Positions 8,262-14,695 of a DNA stretch of 64,000 nucleotides are shown here, in pieces. The stretch spans positions 180,691-244,690 of the forward strand of contig NZ_JASDCU010000004.1 in assembly GCF_030407765.1 (NCBI RefSeq), read 5' to 3'. Every line of letters starts with the position of its first letter. The first letter of the stretch is position 1. The DNA is from Microbacterium sp. APC 3901. Lineage in GTDB: Bacteria; Actinomycetota; Actinomycetes; Actinomycetales; Microbacteriaceae. The notes under the pieces were generated by a model, which was not told where the DNA came from, ran no database searches, and was given only the letters and a program-made list of their open reading frames with translations. Made by a program: the position numbers and the translations under genes.

Positions 8262-8918
8262 GTGCACGTTTACCTAGATGACTCCGGCGACGGTGGGTTC
8301 AAGTTCGGCCAGGGGTCGACCAGCCACCTCGTCATGGCGGCCTGCGTGTTCCGTGACCCGGCCCACATCACCGCGGCCGCGGAGCTCATCGAGGAGTGCT
8401 CGAGGCACAACCGGCAGACGCGCGAGTTCAAGTACTCGAAGACTAAGGATCGAGTGAAGGACTGCTTCTTCCGTTGCATCGCGCCCGCATCCTTCGACGT
8501 TCGCGCCATCATCATCGACAAGCGCACGATCTACAGCGACCATCTGCGAGATAATCCGTCGGCGCTAAAGAGCTTCGCGATCCGCATGCTGATGACGAAA
8601 AATCACGGTTACATCCGACAGGCGAAGCTCTTCATCGACGGCCAGGACACACGCGCATTCGGCATGCAGGACAGCGCCTATCTCCTGCGCATGGTGAACC
8701 GCGAGTCGCCAGGCACGCTGACCGATGTTCGACATGTGGACTCGAGCGCCAGCCGTCCGATCCAACTGGCTGACATGATCGCCGGAGCAATCAACCGACG
8801 CGTCCGCACAGACCGCCCGAGCTCCGCGGCGCACCTCGGTACTTTCGTGCGGAGGACCTATCAGCCGCATGGCACCTACTGGCACTTCCGCGGACGTGAT
8901 CCCATCCTCGAGGACTGA
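8262..8918 (+). CDS. DUF3800 domain protein
   Basis: A 218-residue protein of the DUF3800 family, which has an RNase H-like fold with conserved acidic residues and is common on prophages, islands and in defence neighbourhoods. The N-terminal MHVYLDDSGD carries the first acidic motif and the C-terminal SRPIQLADMIAGAINRRV carries the second (D in QLAD). The middle contains IIIDKRTIY and KLFIDGQDTR. Length is usual. Start is GTG 8262 with a -10 box 6 bases before it and no ribosome site. Its likely separate, leaderless promoter suggests expression in the integrated state, as expected for a cargo or defence gene; the activity itself is unproven. Confidence 0.8.
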   Translation: MHVYLDDSGDGGFKFGQGSTSHLVMAACVFRDPAHITAAAELIEECSRHNRQTREFKYSKTKDRVKDCFFRCIAPASFDVRAIIIDKRTIYSDHLRDNPSALKSFAIRMLMTKNHGYIRQAKLFIDGQDTRAFGMQDSAYLLRMVNRESPGTLTDVRHVDSSASRPIQLADMIAGAINRRVRTDRPSSAAHLGTFVRRTYQPHGTYWHFRGRDPILED

Positions 8919-9074
8919 GGGAAGGGCGACCCGCCGCCCTGAGCCTATTCGTGAGGCACGCACACACCCAGGGGGCGACTATTCGGACGGCGGGTCTCGG
9001 TACTCCCAACGTAACACCATGGTGTGACACGAGCGCAACACGCCCTGGCTGAGTCTCGCGGCTACTGGCGCTGC

Positions 9075-9104
9075 GCAGCCCCGGACGGTGGTGTCCGGGG
9101 CTGC
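9075..9104. terminator. Bidirectional terminator between convergent element genes
   Basis: A perfect 12-bp stem, GCAGCCCCGGAC (9075-9086) with GTCCGGGGCTGC (9093-9104), 6-base loop. It lies between the rightward DUF3800 gene and the end of the leftward small-gene operon. Confidence 0.75.
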
Positions 9105-9115
9105 GTGGATAGCGC

Positions 9116-9283
9116 TCAGCGTGTCTCGAGGGGCTCGCCCGTCATCGCGTCATGGATCGGGACGGGTCCAGTCCGGGCTTCCGCGTAGATGCGTGCGGCG
9201 AGCAGAGACTCGAAGCGAAGGCGATGGCCGGGCTCGTCGGTGACGTAGGGGAGGCGGATTGAGGAGGGGGCTGCGGGGCTCAT
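9116..9283 (-). CDS. 55-residue protein, last gene of leftward small-gene operon
   Basis: The frame begins MSPAAPSSIRLPYVTDEPGH at ATG 9283 and ends GEPLETR. It is too short for most gene finders but has consistent codon use, lies 42 bases after the previous gene, and ends 12 bases before a strong hairpin. Function unknown; similar short proteins fill the early regions of actinobacteriophages. Confidence 0.5.
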   Translation of the reverse strand: MSPAAPSSIRLPYVTDEPGHRLRFESLLAARIYAEARTGPVPIHDAMTGEPLETR

Positions 9284-9325
9284 GGCTCCACGGTCTCCTC
9301 GATCCGCCCCAGTCGCGCACGCGAT

Positions 9326-9487
9326 CTACCGCCAGTTGCGGGAGTCCCATTGCTCGGCGTGCTCGCGGGGCACGTACCGCCAGTCGGTGGGTTCACCTAG
9401 CTCGTCGTCCCACCCGGTCGGCACCCAGACCGTCCCGCGGGGCGGCTTGTGCCCGACGTTCACGAGCGGGTCGTCATCCCTGGTCAT
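9326..9487 (-). CDS. 53-residue protein of leftward operon
   Basis: Starts MTRDDDPLVNVGHKPPRG at ATG 9487, inside the end of the preceding gene (overlap 14 bases), and ends REHAEQWDSRNWR. Acidic and tryptophan-rich (VWVPTGWDDELGEPTDWRYV). No family recognised. The overlap implies translational coupling. Confidence 0.5.
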   Translation of the reverse strand: MTRDDDPLVNVGHKPPRGTVWVPTGWDDELGEPTDWRYVPREHAEQWDSRNWR

Positions 9488-9782
9488 CGGACGCCCCTCC
9501 GACTTCTGCGAGGGCCGCGTCCGCCTCGAGCGCGAGCAGCCCAGCCCGGACCGTTGCCCGCCAGTCGTCATCGCCCGCCCCGATCGCTGCGAGCGCCCCA
9601 TAGGCGGTCGCAGCCTCGTGAGCGAGGTGGAGGATCAGGTCGAGGCCGTCACCGCCCTCAGAGATGAACGCCGCGATGTGGGCTCGGGCGGTCTTGTCAT
9701 CCTGCTCGGCCGCGTCCAAGGTCAGCAGCCCCGCGGTGTAGGCCGCGAGGACCTCCCGGCGGTGCGTGTTACTCGTGGTCAT
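9474..9782 (-). CDS. 102-residue helical protein of leftward operon
   Basis: Starts MTTSNTHRREVLAAYTAGLL at ATG 9782. The protein is almost wholly alpha-helical in character and Ala/Asp rich (DLILHLAHEAATAYGALAAI). Both ends overlap neighbours by 14 bases. No family recognised; could be a small regulator or anti-host factor. Confidence 0.5.
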   Translation of the reverse strand: MTTSNTHRREVLAAYTAGLLTLDAAEQDDKTARAHIAAFISEGGDGLDLILHLAHEAATAYGALAAIGAGDDDWRATVRAGLLALEADAALAEVGGASDDQG

Positions 9783-9942
9783 GGTCTGGCTCCTTGGTGT
9801 CGTGATCGAGTTCTGCAAGGTCGAACAATGTAGGTTGCTCGGGTTCGGTTCGTCCTTGATGCCGCATTGCGGCCATTGCGGCTTGTGCCGCGTAGAACTG
9901 CTGCATGCGTCGGCTGCACTTGCGCTCGCCGCGGGCGGTCAC
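9769..9942 (-). CDS. 57-residue protein of leftward operon, GTGA-coupled start
   Basis: The GTG at 9942 overlaps the stop of the upstream gene as GTGA, giving MTARGERKCSRRMQQFYAAQ; an internal ATG at 9906 is less likely because it would leave a gap. The C-terminus is acidic and His-rich (LDHDTKEPDHDHE). Function unknown. Confidence 0.45.
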   Translation of the reverse strand: MTARGERKCSRRMQQFYAAQAAMAAMRHQGRTEPEQPTLFDLAELDHDTKEPDHDHE

Positions 9943-10241
9943 GGTTTGAAGCCCTTCTTCGCAACCGAGCCGAGCCACAACCGTTCGAGGTTCTGCCGCG
10001 CAGCTGCGAGGCGCTCCTCGCGCTCCGCACCGGGCGAGTACGCGTCCTCGATCGCTGCGGCAGCTGCTTGTGCGGCGACCTCCCGCAGTTGCGACGGTTC
10101 GAACTCGAGCGGGATATGCGAATCCACCCGCTGGCGCACGATCTGATGCATCGCGATCCGGGGGAGCGCGTCGAGGGCGGCGTCCTGCGCGCGCTCCCGC
10201 ATGCTGCGGACCTGCGATCCGGTGTCCTGTCGATTGGTCAT
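9939..10241 (-). CDS. 100-residue helical protein, first of the small-gene run
   Basis: Starts MTNRQDTGSQVRSMRERAQD at ATG 10241, preceded on its strand by GAGAGGAG-type sequence. Charged and helical, with FEPSQLREVAAQAAAAAIED and ERLAAARQNLERLW. No family is recognised. It heads the run of five overlapping leftward genes that ends at 9116. Confidence 0.5.
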   Translation of the reverse strand: MTNRQDTGSQVRSMRERAQDAALDALPRIAMHQIVRQRVDSHIPLEFEPSQLREVAAQAAAAAIEDAYSPGAEREERLAAARQNLERLWLGSVAKKGFKP

Positions 10242-10298
10242 CCTCGGCTCCTCTCGTCGTTGCTGAATTCGCGTGCGCGTCCCGAGGTGGTGACGACT

Positions 10299-10629
10299 GA
10301 GCGAAGCGAAGGAGGAGCCACCGGTGACTGCCTCAGGACTCGACCACCTCGCATGTCACGCGGGAGGTCTGCCGTGGCCTGGGCATGGCTGATGACGAGC
10401 CGGTGATGAGGTGGGTGATTCCGCCTCGCGTGTTCCGTTCGAAGAGAATCACTCATCGATACCGGAGCGCAGCGGAGGTGTCGGCCCAGCGGCGAGCGTT
10501 CAAGAACCTGACCCGCGCCTAGCTTCATCCGCCCGTAGCCGGAGTGAGGCGGAGCCGAGCGCAGCGGAGTGGCGGATGCGCCCGCCTCTGCAACTCGCGG
10601 GCGCGGAGAGGCAGCGGAGCGAAGCGAGG
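10299..10629 (+). repeat. Dispersed GAGCGNAGCGNAG repeats
   Basis: Four or more copies of a short motif: GAGCGAAGCGAAGG (about 10299), GAGCGCAGCGGAGG (about 10465), GAGCGCAGCGGAGT (about 10557) and GAGCGAAGCGAGG (about 10617), with weaker relatives between them. They fill a 500-base stretch (10242-10776) in which no gene is convincing. Similar words recur in actinobacterial plasmids and phages. Confidence 0.5.
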
Positions 10630-10643
10630 ATGCCTTAGTACGG

Positions 10644-10758
10644 CGCGGTTTCCGCGTCACGCCAGATTCCGCGTGACGCGATTTCCGCGTCACGGGAGAT
10701 TCCGGGTAACTGGGGTCTGGGAGACTTCCGCGGAATTCGGCGTGACGCGGAAACCGCG
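10644..10758. repeat. 115-bp inverted-repeat cluster beside HTH gene
   Basis: CGCGGTTTCCGCGTCACGCC (10644-10663) is repeated as a perfect 20-bp inverted copy at 10739-10758. Between them lie a second dyad, CGTGACGCG/CGCGTCACG (10672-10680 and 10686-10694, 5-base loop), a degenerate copy ATTCCGGGTAAC (about 10699) and the palindrome TTCCGCGGAA (10726-10735). The shared unit is TTCCGCGTCACG. The array ends 18 bases from the stop of the leftward HTH protein. Such arrays suit a replication origin, partition site or operator for that protein. Confidence 0.75.
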
Positions 10759-10776
10759 GGACGTAGAAATCGACGT

Positions 10777-11196
10777 TCATGGGAGGCTCTGCCAGGGGAC
10801 GGGCTTGACTGTCAGGATCCGTGGCTTGCCGTCCTCGCCCCATTCGATGTCGGCGCTTATACCCGGAGCTCGCACACCGGTAAGGGTGGGGCAGTAGGTG
10901 AGGCTGTGTCGCTTCTCGCGTCGTGCTCCAGCGCGAGCTTCCATGCGCTGCAGGATCAGTAGCGGGTGCTGCCGGTTCGGTTCGGTGCTGAGCTTCCTGA
11001 GCGCCCGCTGCACCGCATCGCTGCTCGCGTCGATGCGCGTTGCAATGCTCTCCTGATCGATCCACGCGAAACCCGCCGGTCCGATGTGCTCGAGCACGGT
11101 CGAGAGAACGCGCAGGTCGAACGTCCGCAGTTCGATGCTCGGCTCGCGGACGAGGCGCAGGATGAACGACTCGATAGACTCGCGGGTAAGGCTCAC
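10777..11196 (-). CDS. Winged-helix protein, candidate replication initiator or regulator
   Basis: A 139-residue protein starting MSLTRESIESFILRLVREPS. Residues 25-75 have winged-helix character (LSTVLEHIGPAGFAWIDQESIATRIDASS then DAVQRALRKLST), like the N-terminal DNA-binding domains of plasmid and phage Rep proteins and of MarR/GntR-type regulators. The second half (GISADIEWGEDGKPRILTVKPV) is beta-rich and unrecognised. It lies directly beside the inverted-repeat cluster at 10644-10758, which supports a replication or regulatory role. Neither is proven. Confidence 0.55.
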   Translation of the reverse strand: MSLTRESIESFILRLVREPSIELRTFDLRVLSTVLEHIGPAGFAWIDQESIATRIDASSDAVQRALRKLSTEPNRQHPLLILQRMEARAGARREKRHSLTYCPTLTGVRAPGISADIEWGEDGKPRILTVKPVPWQSLP

Positions 11197-11295
11197 CGTG
11201 CATCACCGCCCTCCGAAGTCGAGCGCAGCAATGTCCGCGACGGGTGGTACCGTGGCCGCAGCAATCGGGCGTCCTTGGCTGGGGACCTGGTGCAT

Positions 11296-11327
11296 GAGGG
11301 GCCGGGAGCGCGCAGCACCGGCCCCTC
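11296..11327 (-). terminator. Hairpin after the 11337 gene
   Basis: Perfect 10-bp stem GAGGGGCCGG (11296-11305) with CCGGCCCCTC (11318-11327), 12-base loop, just beyond the stop of the leftward 76-residue gene. No T tract. Confidence 0.55.
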
Positions 11328-11336
11328 CCTCTGCCC

Positions 11337-11567
11337 TCATCCGGCATCACCCGAACTCGCCCGGAGCCCGAGTCGCGTGCCGATCCGAGCTGCTTGTTCA
11401 GGAGTGAGTGTGGGGCCGTCCTCGAGGAGCTGCGCGATGCGTTCCTCGAGGGTCCGGCGCTGGTTGTCGTCTAGTTCGGCCTGCAGTTGGGGCGGGAGTT
11501 CGCCGTGCCACCGCGTGTGGATGGCCTTCTGAGCGTTGAGGCGTCGGGTGACAGAGTCGATGGGCAT
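11337..11567 (-). CDS. 76-residue hypothetical protein of the element
   Basis: Starts MPIDSVTRRLNAQKAIHTRW at ATG 11567 and ends with a helical stretch GPTLTPEQAARIGTRLGLRA. The sequence resembles small conserved actinobacterial proteins that begin with an RRLNAQKAAH-like motif, function unknown. Leftward, with a strong hairpin after it. Confidence 0.5.
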   Translation of the reverse strand: MPIDSVTRRLNAQKAIHTRWHGELPPQLQAELDDNQRRTLEERIAQLLEDGPTLTPEQAARIGTRLGLRASSGDAG

Positions 11568-11705
11568 GGGTCACGGCTCCACTGAATGTGGTGAGCGTGA
11601 CCAGATGCCAGGCTGGTTCGTGATCTACGCGTCCGCTGGCTGAGCCGCATCCGCAAGGGCTGAACTACGAGGCCCAGCATACGCGCGTTGGACGTATGGG
11701 GGAAC

Positions 11706-12023
11706 TCAGCGCGGCGCGGTGTCGTCGGGATCCCCGATCGGGGTGGACCACGCTTCAATCATCGCCTCGTGGAGCTCGGGGTTCTGCGTGACGAGACCGT
11801 CTCGAGACTGCACATGGTCCGCACGCACCTCATTCCTGTCGCCCACGGCGGAGCGCCTCGCGGCCGACTCCACCACCATGTAGTCCCTCTTGCAGCGCTC
11901 GCAGCGAGCACCCATCCATCCCAGCGGGGCGCGTAGCGGCGACAAAGCCAGCGGTATCCCTCCCTCCGCAGAGATGAGCGGATGCCGCTTCTCGCAGCGA
12001 GCGATCACGAGTTCACCAGTCAT
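11706..12023 (-). CDS. 105-residue protein coupled to the recombinase; candidate accessory factor
   Basis: Starts MTGELVIARCEKRHPLISAE at ATG 12023, overlapping the recombinase stop as ATGA, so its translation is probably coupled to the recombinase. It has a CERC pair (ARCERCKRDYMVVES) plus an earlier Cys, a possible zinc site, and ends in a helix (NPELHEAMIEAWSTP). The coupling raises the possibility that it controls recombination direction, but no known directionality factor is recognised. Confidence 0.5.
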   Translation of the reverse strand: MTGELVIARCEKRHPLISAEGGIPLALSPLRAPLGWMGARCERCKRDYMVVESAARRSAVGDRNEVRADHVQSRDGLVTQNPELHEAMIEAWSTPIGDPDDTAPR

Positions 12024-13489
12024 GCTGCGACTCGGCGCTCGACGCGAACCAGCTCGGGGTCGAACTTGCGGCCCGACCCGGACGGCATGATGGTGACCGT
12101 TACCAGCATGTCCACGAGCTCGCGCCTCACTTCGACCGGCGCAGCATGCCACCGCTCGGCTACGTCCCCCGCGGCAAGGAATCCTTGCAGCGGGGTCGGG
12201 GTTGCGTCCCGTATCCTCCTTGCAAGGCGCTCTCGGTCGCTGCGGAGGCGACCGGTGATGCGCTGCAGCTGCTCCCCGGTGATCGTGTCGTCCGCGAACT
12301 GATCCGCGGCGATCGCGAGCTTCGCATCGATGCGCTCGATGTCCGCCCGAGCCTCATCGGCAGCGTCGGCGTCCCCGAGGGCGTGTAGCTGGATTGTCCG
12401 AGGGTCTTGCAGCAGAGCGAGCACCATCGTCTCGACCATCGCGTCTACGGGAGCTTGGCGTCGGCGGACTCGGTAGCACTCGACGCAGAAGTATGTGGCG
12501 TCCTGCCGTCGCTTCTCACCATTCGCGAGCGTTCGCACGCTTCCCGTCTGTCGACGCATCGTTCCGTCGCAGCGACCGCACTTCGCGACACCGGACAGAA
12601 GGTGGCGGAATTCTGCTCCGCCCTTGCTCGAGCGCCGCGCGGGGTCGTCCAGAAGCGCGCACAGGCGCTCCCAGGTCGCGTCATCGAAGATGCGCTCGCC
12701 GTTTGTATCCCCGATAATTCGCCCCCGGAACTCTCGCTTTCCCGCGTTCTGAGGGCGGCGAACTGCTTGGCGCAGTGAGGCGGCAGACCACGGCACAACC
12801 CGTACCTCTCCACCGCCGGAGCGAGCTGCGACGCGCGCGAGGCGTGCCGACTCAGGAGAAGGCACGCCGCTCTCGTTCAGGGCAGCGGCGATGCGTCGAA
12901 GCGACCCACCCGACAGGAGCCCGTTCGCCACCTCGCGGAGAACAGCGGCTTCGTCCGGATTGACCACATCGCGCGCGGCACGCTTTCTGGCCTTGTCAGC
13001 CGGAATTCGCACGAATCCGTAGGGGACGCGCCCGTGGGGCTCTCCGCTCTCTGCCTTCTGCTCCAGCCGCCTCCGGAGTCGCCGCGCCATCTGCTCCGAC
13101 TCATGCCGAGCGACCGACCCCTTGATCCGCGCCGTGAGGCGACCCTGCGGCGTGGCAAGATCCACCTCACCGCCCACCGACGCCAGAGCGAGTCCATGCG
13201 AGTCCGCGAAATCGATCACGTCTTCGAGCTCGCGAGGCGTTCGACTCAGCCGGTCTACGTCCCAAACTACAATCGCTTGGACATCTCCGGCCCGCACAGC
13301 CTCGGTCATCGCTTGGTACTTCGGGCGCACCTTCGAGCGGTAGGCGCTCGTGTCGTTCTCCTCGAACACCTGGACCACCTCCCAGCCCTTAGCCGCTGCG
13401 AGGCGTCGGCAGTCTTGCTCCTGACGCTCCACGCCGAGCTCGTCGCCGTCCTTGTCCTCGCTGATGCGGGTATAGATCGCTGCGCGCAT
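12020..13489 (-). CDS. Large serine recombinase (integrase)
   Basis: A 489-residue site-specific recombinase that integrates and excises the element. Residues 1-145 are the resolvase domain: the catalytic serine is Ser10 in AAIYTRIS, with VVWDVDRLSRTPRELEDV and MARRLRRRLEQKAESGEPHG as expected. A recombinase domain follows (NPDEAAVLREVANGLLSGGS), then a zinc ribbon (CGRCDG ... CVEC) and a coiled-coil segment. The ATG at 13489 is chosen (family sequence starts there; GGAAAGGG upstream); a frame open to 13825 would run out of the element into tad genes. The gene starts about 46 bases from the attR core, the usual place for an integrase. Confidence 0.93.
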   Translation of the reverse strand: MRAAIYTRISEDKDGDELGVERQEQDCRRLAAAKGWEVVQVFEENDTSAYRSKVRPKYQAMTEAVRAGDVQAIVVWDVDRLSRTPRELEDVIDFADSHGLALASVGGEVDLATPQGRLTARIKGSVARHESEQMARRLRRRLEQKAESGEPHGRVPYGFVRIPADKARKRAARDVVNPDEAAVLREVANGLLSGGSLRRIAAALNESGVPSPESARLARVAARSGGGEVRVVPWSAASLRQAVRRPQNAGKREFRGRIIGDTNGERIFDDATWERLCALLDDPARRSSKGGAEFRHLLSGVAKCGRCDGTMRRQTGSVRTLANGEKRRQDATYFCVECYRVRRRQAPVDAMVETMVLALLQDPRTIQLHALGDADAADEARADIERIDAKLAIAADQFADDTITGEQLQRITGRLRSDRERLARRIRDATPTPLQGFLAAGDVAERWHAAPVEVRRELVDMLVTVTIMPSGSGRKFDPELVRVERRVAA

Positions 13490-13510
13490 GGATGACCCTT
13501 TCCTTACAAG

Positions 13511-13560
13511 GATATTAGCTGCTGTATAAGCCCGCTCGTGTTCCTGATCCTCCCGCTCTC
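13511..13560 (+). other. attR, right junction of the integrated element
   Basis: Element sequence (GATATTAGCTGCTGTATAAG, then CCCG) meets the shared CTC at 13535-13537, after which tadC resumes (GTGTTCCTGATCCTCCCG). Joining this left arm to the right arm in attL recreates attP with CCCGCT and AGCGGG as inverted arms around the core, the dyad expected for a serine-integrase site. Confidence 0.8.
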
Positions 13561-13615
13561 CGTTCTCTTCGCCATCTACCCGGGCCTCTTCATTCTGCGA
13601 CTCGGCATCGGCTGA
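13538..13615 (+). pseudogene. tadC: tadC 3' fragment displaced by the element
   Basis: Codes for VFLILPLSVLFAIYPG and LFILRLGIG then stop, the hydrophobic last helix typical of TadC ends. It continues the frame broken at 4824. A GTG at 13538 could in principle start a 25-residue peptide, but there is no ribosome site. Confidence 0.88.
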
Positions 13616-13634
13616 GTGATCACGAAAGGACGAC

Positions 13635-13847
13635 ATGAACATTTCTCGACTCGGGAGGACGCGTTTCGCGGACTCCCGCCCGCAGGCTCTCCTCCAGGAT
13701 CTCATCGACGACGAAACCGGAGACGTCCCCGGATGGGTGCTCGTCACCCTGATGACGGCGGGTCTCGTTGTGCTGATCTGGGCGGTTGCCGGCCCGGCGC
13801 TCAGTGCGCTGTTCGAGCAGGCCATTCAGCGTGTCTCGGGGCTCTGA
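13635..13847 (+). CDS. Small Flp-pilin-like membrane protein of the Tad locus
   Basis: A 70-residue protein with a short charged leader (residues 1-29, LQDLIDDETGD) and one hydrophobic helix (VPGWVLVTLMTAGLVVLIWAV), then a small amphipathic tail. Its place right after tadC and size fit the Flp pilin. It lacks the usual Glu five residues after the cleavage Gly, so it is an atypical pilin or a helper subunit. ATG at 13635 follows AAAGGA. Confidence 0.6.
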   Translation: MNISRLGRTRFADSRPQALLQDLIDDETGDVPGWVLVTLMTAGLVVLIWAVAGPALSALFEQAIQRVSGL

Positions 13848-13860
13848 GGCGGCTCACCCG

Positions 13861-14271
13861 ATGTGCGTCGGGCCGTCACGGCGCTCGGTCGCGGACGACC
13901 GCGGATCGAGCCCGGTCGAGTTCGTGCTCGTGGGGACGCTGCTCACCCTCCTCACCCTCGGCGTGATGCAACTGGCGCTCGCCGTCTACGTCCGCAACGT
14001 CGTGCACGACGCGGCGGTCGACGGCGCCTATCACGCCGCGCTCGCCGACACCACGACAGATCAGGGAGCCGAGCGCGCACGGGAGATCGTCACCCGGGCG
14101 ATCGGTGAGGCATACGCCGAAGACGTGACGGCGGTTCGGTCGATGGCGCTGGCTCAGCCGACGATCGAGGTGCGCATCCGCACCACGCTTCCCGTGATCG
14201 GGCTTCTCGGTGTGCCGTTCGCGTTGGAGGTGCAGGCGCATGCACCGGAGGAGTCGTTCGATGAGCGATGA
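13861..14271 (+). CDS. TadE-like minor pilin
   Basis: A 136-residue pseudopilin of the TadE family. After a short charged start comes DRGSSPVEFVLVGTLLTLLT, with the Glu expected in TadE after the Gly-Ser pair, one membrane helix, and an extracytoplasmic domain. ATG at 13861 is used. The 3' end overlaps the next gene by 11 bases. In Tad systems these minor pilins are processed by the prepilin peptidase and start or cap the fibre; no peptidase gene is in this window. Confidence 0.75.
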   Translation: MCVGPSRRSVADDRGSSPVEFVLVGTLLTLLTLGVMQLALAVYVRNVVHDAAVDGAYHAALADTTTDQGAERAREIVTRAIGEAYAEDVTAVRSMALAQPTIEVRIRTTLPVIGLLGVPFALEVQAHAPEESFDER

Positions 14272-14695
14272 CGACGGCTCAGCGGCGCTCGAGTTCATCG
14301 CCGTCGGCGTCATCCTGCTCGTGCCGCTGGTGTACTTGATCATCGCTCTCGGTGCAGTCCAGGAGCAGACGCTGGGCGTCGAGGCCGCCGCACGGCACAC
14401 GGCACGAGCGATCGCGCTCGCACCGGATGCCGCCGCAGCAGCCGTACGGAGCGAGCGAGTGCTCGCCAGCATCTCCGATCAGTACGGCATCGACGCGGAA
14501 TCGATCGACGTGTCTGTGACCTGCGTGCCCGCAGAGGGAACATGCCCATCGGCCGGCGCGACCGTGACCGTCACGGTCGCGACGTCGGTGTCCCTGCCCC
14601 TCATCCCTGCGGTCTTCGGAATGGACGAGGCCGCGTCCGTCAGGGTCGAGGGATCGGCGGTGCAGAAGATGTCTCGTCTGTGGGGCGGAGGGTGA
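14261..14695 (+). CDS. Second TadE/TadF-like minor pilin
   Basis: A 144-residue pseudopilin: DDDGSAALEFIAVGVILLVP, one helix, then an extracytoplasmic domain with two Cys (VTCVPAEGTCPS) that could form a disulfide. ATG at 14261 lies within the end of the previous gene. Its stop overlaps the next start as GTGA. Confidence 0.72.
   Translation: MSDDDGSAALEFIAVGVILLVPLVYLIIALGAVQEQTLGVEAAARHTARAIALAPDAAAAAVRSERVLASISDQYGIDAESIDVSVTCVPAEGTCPSAGATVTVTVATSVSLPLIPAVFGMDEAASVRVEGSAVQKMSRLWGGG

Larger units (their letters stand above)
4825..13537. mobile_element. Integrated prophage-like element or phage satellite in tadC, 8.7 kb
   Basis: Boundaries come from the split tadC frame: removing 4825-13537 restores LMLLPL|VFLILPLSV in frame. 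The element encodes a large serine recombinase next to its right end, an HK97-fold capsid protein, a DUF3800 protein, a predicted membrane protein and about ten very small phage-like genes, mostly leftward. No portal, terminase, protease, tail or lysis gene is recognised, so it is either a decayed prophage or a satellite that uses a helper phage. The element is smaller than a tailed phage of the usual kind. Its genes have intact frames, tight spacing and good ribosome sites, which argues against long decay. Confidence 0.88.

Noticed and set aside
10411..10638. Plus-strand open frames in the repeat region
   Set aside because: Composition follows the short repeats; no ribosome site.
13538..13615. 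Independent short gene starting at GTG 13538
   Set aside because: It is the exact continuation of tadC and has no ribosome site.
12020..13825. 601-residue version of the serine recombinase
   Set aside because: The extra N-terminus crosses attR into the tad locus; the resolvase domain starts at ATG 13489.
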